A stretch of DNA of 64,000 nucleotides from Acheta domesticus (taxonomy: Eukaryota > Arthropoda > Insecta > Orthoptera > Gryllidae), in assembly GCA_031308135.1 (NCBI GenBank), contig JAHLJT010000631.1, positions 152,455,425-152,519,424 on the forward strand, in the 5' to 3' direction. The position numbers and the translations under genes were made by a program. The notes under the pieces are model-generated. The model ran no database searches. It had not been told where the DNA came from and was given only the letters and a program-made list of their open reading frames with translations. Each line of letters opens with the position of its first letter. Positions within the stretch are counted from its first letter, which is position 1. Below are positions 59,500 through 64,000 of the stretch, one piece after another.

Positions 59500-60230
59500 A
59501 CAAGACAAAACTCCACTCTTCATCCTATAACTATTCATTAAATGTTTGAACTACTAGTGAATACAAGTTTAAAAAGAATAATTTTACTTAAAATAACTCT
59601 AATATAGAAATTATAAGAAACTATTAGAAAGTATGTCACGAGACCAGGAAACATTTTCTGAAAGTTGAAATAATACCAAATTAATATTTGAAACCATTTT
59701 ATATGCAGCGTATTTGATGCACTGCATGTTAAGACATTTACCAAATATTCTTTACACCTTACCTGTTTCAGTTAATGCGATATAAATATCATGAGAAATT
59801 GGAGATAGGGACAAGGGGTTCTATACGTGAGGCGTTACCGAACGAGGAATTCTGTACGTCAGGAAGACACCGACACCCAGACGAGTGAACAGTGAGGAAT
59901 CCTAAGAATTTAGTTGTACCATGTAGCAGTTGATGAGATGTTGCTCAATATCTTACTTTTTCATGGGCAATGAAATTCAACGTCAAGCGTACATTGATGA
60001 AAGTGACTTCAGACTGAAGGGAGAGACATTCTTTTCATTCCGACCTCGAAATCCCGTTCAGTTCTATTGCATCGAAATTCCATTTCCTCGTGTCACTTTT
60101 CCCACAAGGACATCTTCTGAAATCCCGTAACTGAAAAACCAGTCTGTATTTGAAAAGTGTGTAGGTCGCTTACATTGAAGAGGTTATTTGGAAACCAGTC
60201 ACTGCAAATACCGAGCGGTAGAGAAAGTGT
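59500..60230. other. No gene seen
   Basis: AT-rich, nothing recognised. Confidence 0.5.
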
Positions 60231-60239
60231 CAGACACGC

Positions 60240-60840
60240 GACGGCCGACCATAAGTTTTCCTTTTCATTCGCGTCATCTATGCCGGGATGTGTAGTTTAT
60301 GGGATTTTCGTTCGTCTCTTTCTATCATCGAGTCCTCCCAGTCCTGCACTGAACGGTAAGCAGCGCTCTCCAACCATCACTGTTTCCTTCATTCCCATCT
60401 CTTCTACCACCTCTCAACTGTTGTCCTCCACAGCCTCGAAACTCATCACGACAGAGAACGCCTTTACTCAGCCAATAGTGCATTTGCCGCAGAAACCGTC
60501 ACCTGCCCTTCAGGTGACGCACTCCATTCCTCCCGCCTCTACCGCCATCCCCATTGTTTCTCGTTGGCCCCCATTGCCAAATGCTTCCTCGTAGCCTGCC
60601 ATCGCTATCGCCATCGATATCGCCGCCGCCGCCTCCGCCAGCGGCTGCGCGAGATCGAACGAAAGGTCGGCGATTCGCTGCTTCGGGTGGGGACCGAGAA
60701 CAAGTTCTGTTGTCTAGACGGGCGGTGCACAATTGCCAGGCAGTAAAGCTGGAGTATCGGCGCTGCCGCCATCTCGCGGAGCATCCGCGACGGGGAGACG
60801 GAGGCGGCGGCGCTACCGATCAGAGGAGAAGGTGATTCCG
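60240..60840. other. GC-rich island without a supported gene
   Basis: Includes CGCCATCGATATCGCCGCCG and GGAGGCGGCGGCG runs. Open on both strands; the Ser/Thr/Pro-rich plus-strand frame (60,157-60,594) matches no family and has no clear splice or signal features. Confidence 0.35.
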
Positions 60841-60849
60841 CGCATAATG

Positions 60850-62100
60850 CATACATTACGCCTCGAAATATTCAAAGCCTCCAAACAATCGCAAAGTTCA
60901 AGGGCCTATTAAAGTTAAAGGCACAGATTTAGCGACAAGATACCCTCGTCTTCAAACTTAAAGGAGTGATTCAGAGAACATTTTGAAGACGGAAATTCCC
61001 GTGAGAGAGAAAAGTGTGTTGATCAAGGGCTGTAAAGATTCACATAAAGTAGCATTTTATATATATCGTACAATGTATTATGTTTTTATTCTAAATGTTA
61101 CTTTTTGTGTAGAATAAATATACCGCTGTATAGATTATATTTGATATATTATTAAAATATATAAGTAAATTATGTATAACTATAATTATGTATTAAATAT
61201 AATATTAAATATTATGCATTATCCGTACCACAATTCCTTTTAAATTGTTTCCTTCAATGAAATAACTGCCCTGCGATAAAAAATGGTTTGTTTTTCTGAG
61301 TCGCTATGATCATTACGGAAAAGCACAATTCTTAGTTATTCTTAGTGCTATTTTATAAGCTTACTAAGTTTCATTCGTAGTCTGTTACTGAATTTTCTAA
61401 TGATATTTTTTCAGCAGTTACTAACGTACATTAGTATATTTAAAAATAGTTAAAATGCTGTAGATAATTAAAAAAATTATAAGTGATGTTAAAATAATAT
61501 TTGGTATTAAAAATAATGTAATATCATTAGACATTTCTCTATTACACTTTTTCTCTAAGGATACAATTTTTTGTGTGTGTCTATGTCCGAATTACAAAGG
61601 ATATTTGTAACTTGAAAGTAATGAAAATCATATTTATTTAGCATCATATAATTGTTATTGTACAAATAAATCAACTTTGTGTAGAGTACAATCAATCATT
61701 ATGCATATGATTCCGACTCCTGCACACTGTGCTTACGTTACCAGGAAGAAGCGTCTTCAACGACAATGGGTTCCGTCACTCTGCATGCGTACCCTACACG
61801 ACGCGACGTCGCCCGTCAAATGGTAATCCAGCGCTCAAATTGTACTTTCAAATTTCGCGTACCACTCCCGCTTTCCCTTTTTCGTTGACGGACAATGAAC
61901 TTATGTTTTCATTGGTGCCTGCACGAATATCTTGCGAATAATATAATAGTAATTCGAATCGAATATCTGCCGAGCCCAGTTCTTCTGTTCGAAGTGAGTG
62001 AGTTCTTAGTTTTCTATTTTAGTCCAGAATGTTACGATACAGGTAGTGGAAAAAAGTAAATTGGAGAAGTAATATCTGAGCCGACATCTTGGCAAAGAAG
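60850..62100. other. AT-rich DNA, no gene seen
   Basis: Nothing recognised. Confidence 0.5.
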
Positions 62101-62129
62101 TGGGTCATGTGCCTAGGAAACGCAGAGCA

Positions 62130-62400
62130 GATTGGTTTTCGTTGGCCTTGGAAATGGGGCGCAGGGCGGCGCGGAGCGGCGCGGGGCGGCCGAGCTCACA
62201 ATGGCGGGAAGCGCCGGCGCCACAATGGGCGGCCGGAAGGAGGGGGGGGCGCCATTCAACGCGGGGCAGCGCTCGTCGCCCGGCTCTGCACGCGTTGCCA
62301 CATGCGCCGATGCAAACGCCCCCCCCCGCCGAATACCACCTGGCTGACAAACGGCTGTTGTAGCAGCGCGGGATTTACAGGTCGTCGGCCCAAATGAAGA
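62130..62400. other. GC-rich island without a supported gene
   Basis: GGCGCGGAGCGGCGCGGGGC-type sequence, open in most frames on both strands; no recognisable product. Confidence 0.35.
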
Positions 62401-62734
62401 AATGTAGGTAGAATGTGGATTCAACACTTGAAAATATTTTAAAAATATGTTTGGTGGAAGCCAAAATAACCAATCTCACCATTACATCAAACACAATTTA
62501 CTCAAAAGTACTCCGTGTTGTCAAAGTTTTTCAGAGAAATATCCATATCCGAATGTGGAGCCCATGAATTTCTTCTTATCGACAAGTTATCCTCCCAAAG
62601 TACCCATGACACATCAGCTTTATTAACCTAGTGTGAAAAATAAACTTAATCAGTCGAAGAAAACAACTTGCTACGACTACGGAAAATCAAACTTTCAATG
62701 GAATATCCAATACCCACTGAAGTAAGAAACATTT

Positions 62735-62885
62735 TACTTTCCCGCACTTACTAACGTAAGAAGAGAAAATTTTGTAATCGTGCGCCGGAAAACGACAAAT
62801 TTTCGACACAAAAACCAAAGGAAATAGAGAAAATTAATACGAGAAAGTCTGTGTTATTCTGTAGCTCCACTAGTTGAATATTTGA
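62735..62885. repeat. GACG-tract family end fragments
   Basis: TTTTACTTTCCCGCACTTAC, GTGCGCCGGAAAACGACAAA and, after a short gap, TACGAGAAAGTCTGTGTTAT: two terminal words brought together, as in a near-completely deleted copy. Confidence 0.6.
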
Positions 62886-62899
62886 TATAGCGTTTTGAA

Positions 62900-64000
62900 G
62901 CAGTATATTCTTTTGTTTACTGTGACTTGCTATTTCTTTCCTTTTTTTAGTTGATGTTAGAAAGGCTGAGTTTTGCAAATCAATGAGTATTTAAAGCAAG
63001 TGGTAATTGCAGTTTTGTCTCTCTACTGTAAACAGAGAAGACCAACCATAAACTTAAAAAAGAAACCACGGAAAGGAGAGGAAACAGCCGAGCTGTGGAA
63101 GTGAATGATACAACTTCAAAACGAGGTAAATATGCTTTTTTAGGGTTGCAAGAGAACAATGAATAAGTATGTCTTCCTCCGCTGGAGGGTTAACGCAATG
63201 AAAATCGAGCTATGCGACGTGAATGATGAGTGTGGCCAAGCCCCTGAAATTTATGAGACACCATTATGACACAATAATTTTTTACATGAAGATGGTTGGC
63301 TGCAAAGCTAAGTAATTTTGCGCAGTTGTAATTTCAGTACTTGCTATGAAAATGAGTGATAGCCGTGATTCGTCTTATTTGATCAAAGTGTGAAATTAGA
63401 GACTGGGACCATGAATATGTCAGATATCTTGAGGTTGAAATTACATCGGTATGACACGACGTATGCACGGACTTCAAGCAGTTGCATAAACAATTAGTTA
63501 AATGTGGTTTACAGATTGTCTGATTCTAATAAAATACATAATAAATTGAAAGCCCGCAGATACATATTTTACTTCAAGTTCAGCAGCTGTATATTGATAA
63601 AAGAAAAAACATGCTGCCAGGGAACATGGTGAAGGTTTTTTTTTCTCATTTGCAACGCATTCTACGACGCTCCTTAAAAATACAGTAAGAAGTACGATTG
63701 AAATTATCAAAAAAAATATGAGGAATGAAAAACATTGTTCATCCGGACAGTGCTGTATTAGACATTGCTTTAATGTTTAAAGATTTGCTTAGAAATGTCC
63801 TCTAGAATATTTGTACATTTGTATCATTTTTGTGACACCTACTCCATTCGCGTTGAGTCTCACATCTTTCTCAAGTCTCAAATTCAGTATTTTGGAAACA
63901 TGAAGGAATTTTTCGCAAGAAAGTTATTCAGAAGTTGCTCCCCATGCTCTCTTAGCATTGGATTTGGTAAGTTCTGGAACATACAGTGCAACATTGAGTC
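62900..64000. other. AT-rich DNA, no gene seen
   Basis: Nothing recognised on either strand up to the window end. Confidence 0.5.

Noticed and set aside
60157..60594. A 145-codon Ser/Thr/Pro-rich protein gene
   Set aside because: Composition-driven open frame in a GC-rich block with no family similarity, no signal peptide and no splice support.
1..64000. CRISPR arrays, bacterial operons or prophage-like systems
   Set aside because: The window is eukaryotic; tandem repeats seen are microsatellites or transposon-internal units without spacer structure.

Overview
This is a eukaryotic window, almost certainly from an insect. It carries one spliced host gene, an RR-1 cuticular protein on the minus strand (four exons, 53,459-58,740). 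Introns and intergenic DNA are very AT-rich, islands of GC-rich DNA are short, there are no operons, and transposable-element debris is dense. The cuticle protein resembles endocuticle structural glycoproteins of locust-type insects. An orthopteroid or phasmid-like genome is my inference from the large, repeat-laden architecture and is not shown by any single marker.

Layout. 1-13,000: AT-rich intergenic DNA with a tRNA-derived SINE ending in (AT)n, a 1,019-bp-spaced direct repeat pair, several GC-rich islands without a recognisable gene, and two copies of an AT-rich fold-back repeat family marked by a GACG-type tract. 13,150-17,324: a structurally intact non-LTR retrotransposon on the minus strand. 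It has a 1,201-aa ORF with reverse transcriptase, CCHC knuckle and restriction-like endonuclease, and lies between two (TAA)n tracts, as R4/Dong-type elements do. 17,556-22,936: a nested structure. The outer unit has 16-bp terminal inverted repeats and contains exon-like coding pieces of an unrecognised small gene on the minus strand. Inside it is an older inverted repeat, and inside that a pair of 5'-truncated Penelope-like elements joined head to head and flanked by a 13-bp target duplication. Each arm carries a GIY-YIG endonuclease and a hammerhead ribozyme-like motif.

23,750-25,400: a decayed Ty3/gypsy-type pol remnant. 25,480-32,000: more copies of the GACG-tract family. 34,215-35,380: an inverted-repeat element carrying a decayed CxxC protein gene of a kind I recall as multi-copy in arthropods. 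35,659-36,680: an internally deleted piggyBac element with exact TTAA duplications. 36,745-43,400: a putative MITE and several GACG-tract family copies. 45,776-48,079: a 2.3-kb element with 37-bp TIRs and TA flanks and no recognisable transposase. 51,060-53,040: a degenerate Tc1-like transposase between (TA)n tracts, then three alternately inverted copies of a roughly 260-bp module.

53,459-58,840: the cuticle gene, with TATA box, a tiny first exon encoding four residues, a chitin-binding RR-1 domain and a candidate poly(A) signal. Intron 3 is almost entirely a GACG-tract family copy and intron 1 holds a SINE. 58,980-64,000: GC-rich islands and AT-rich DNA with no gene that I can support.
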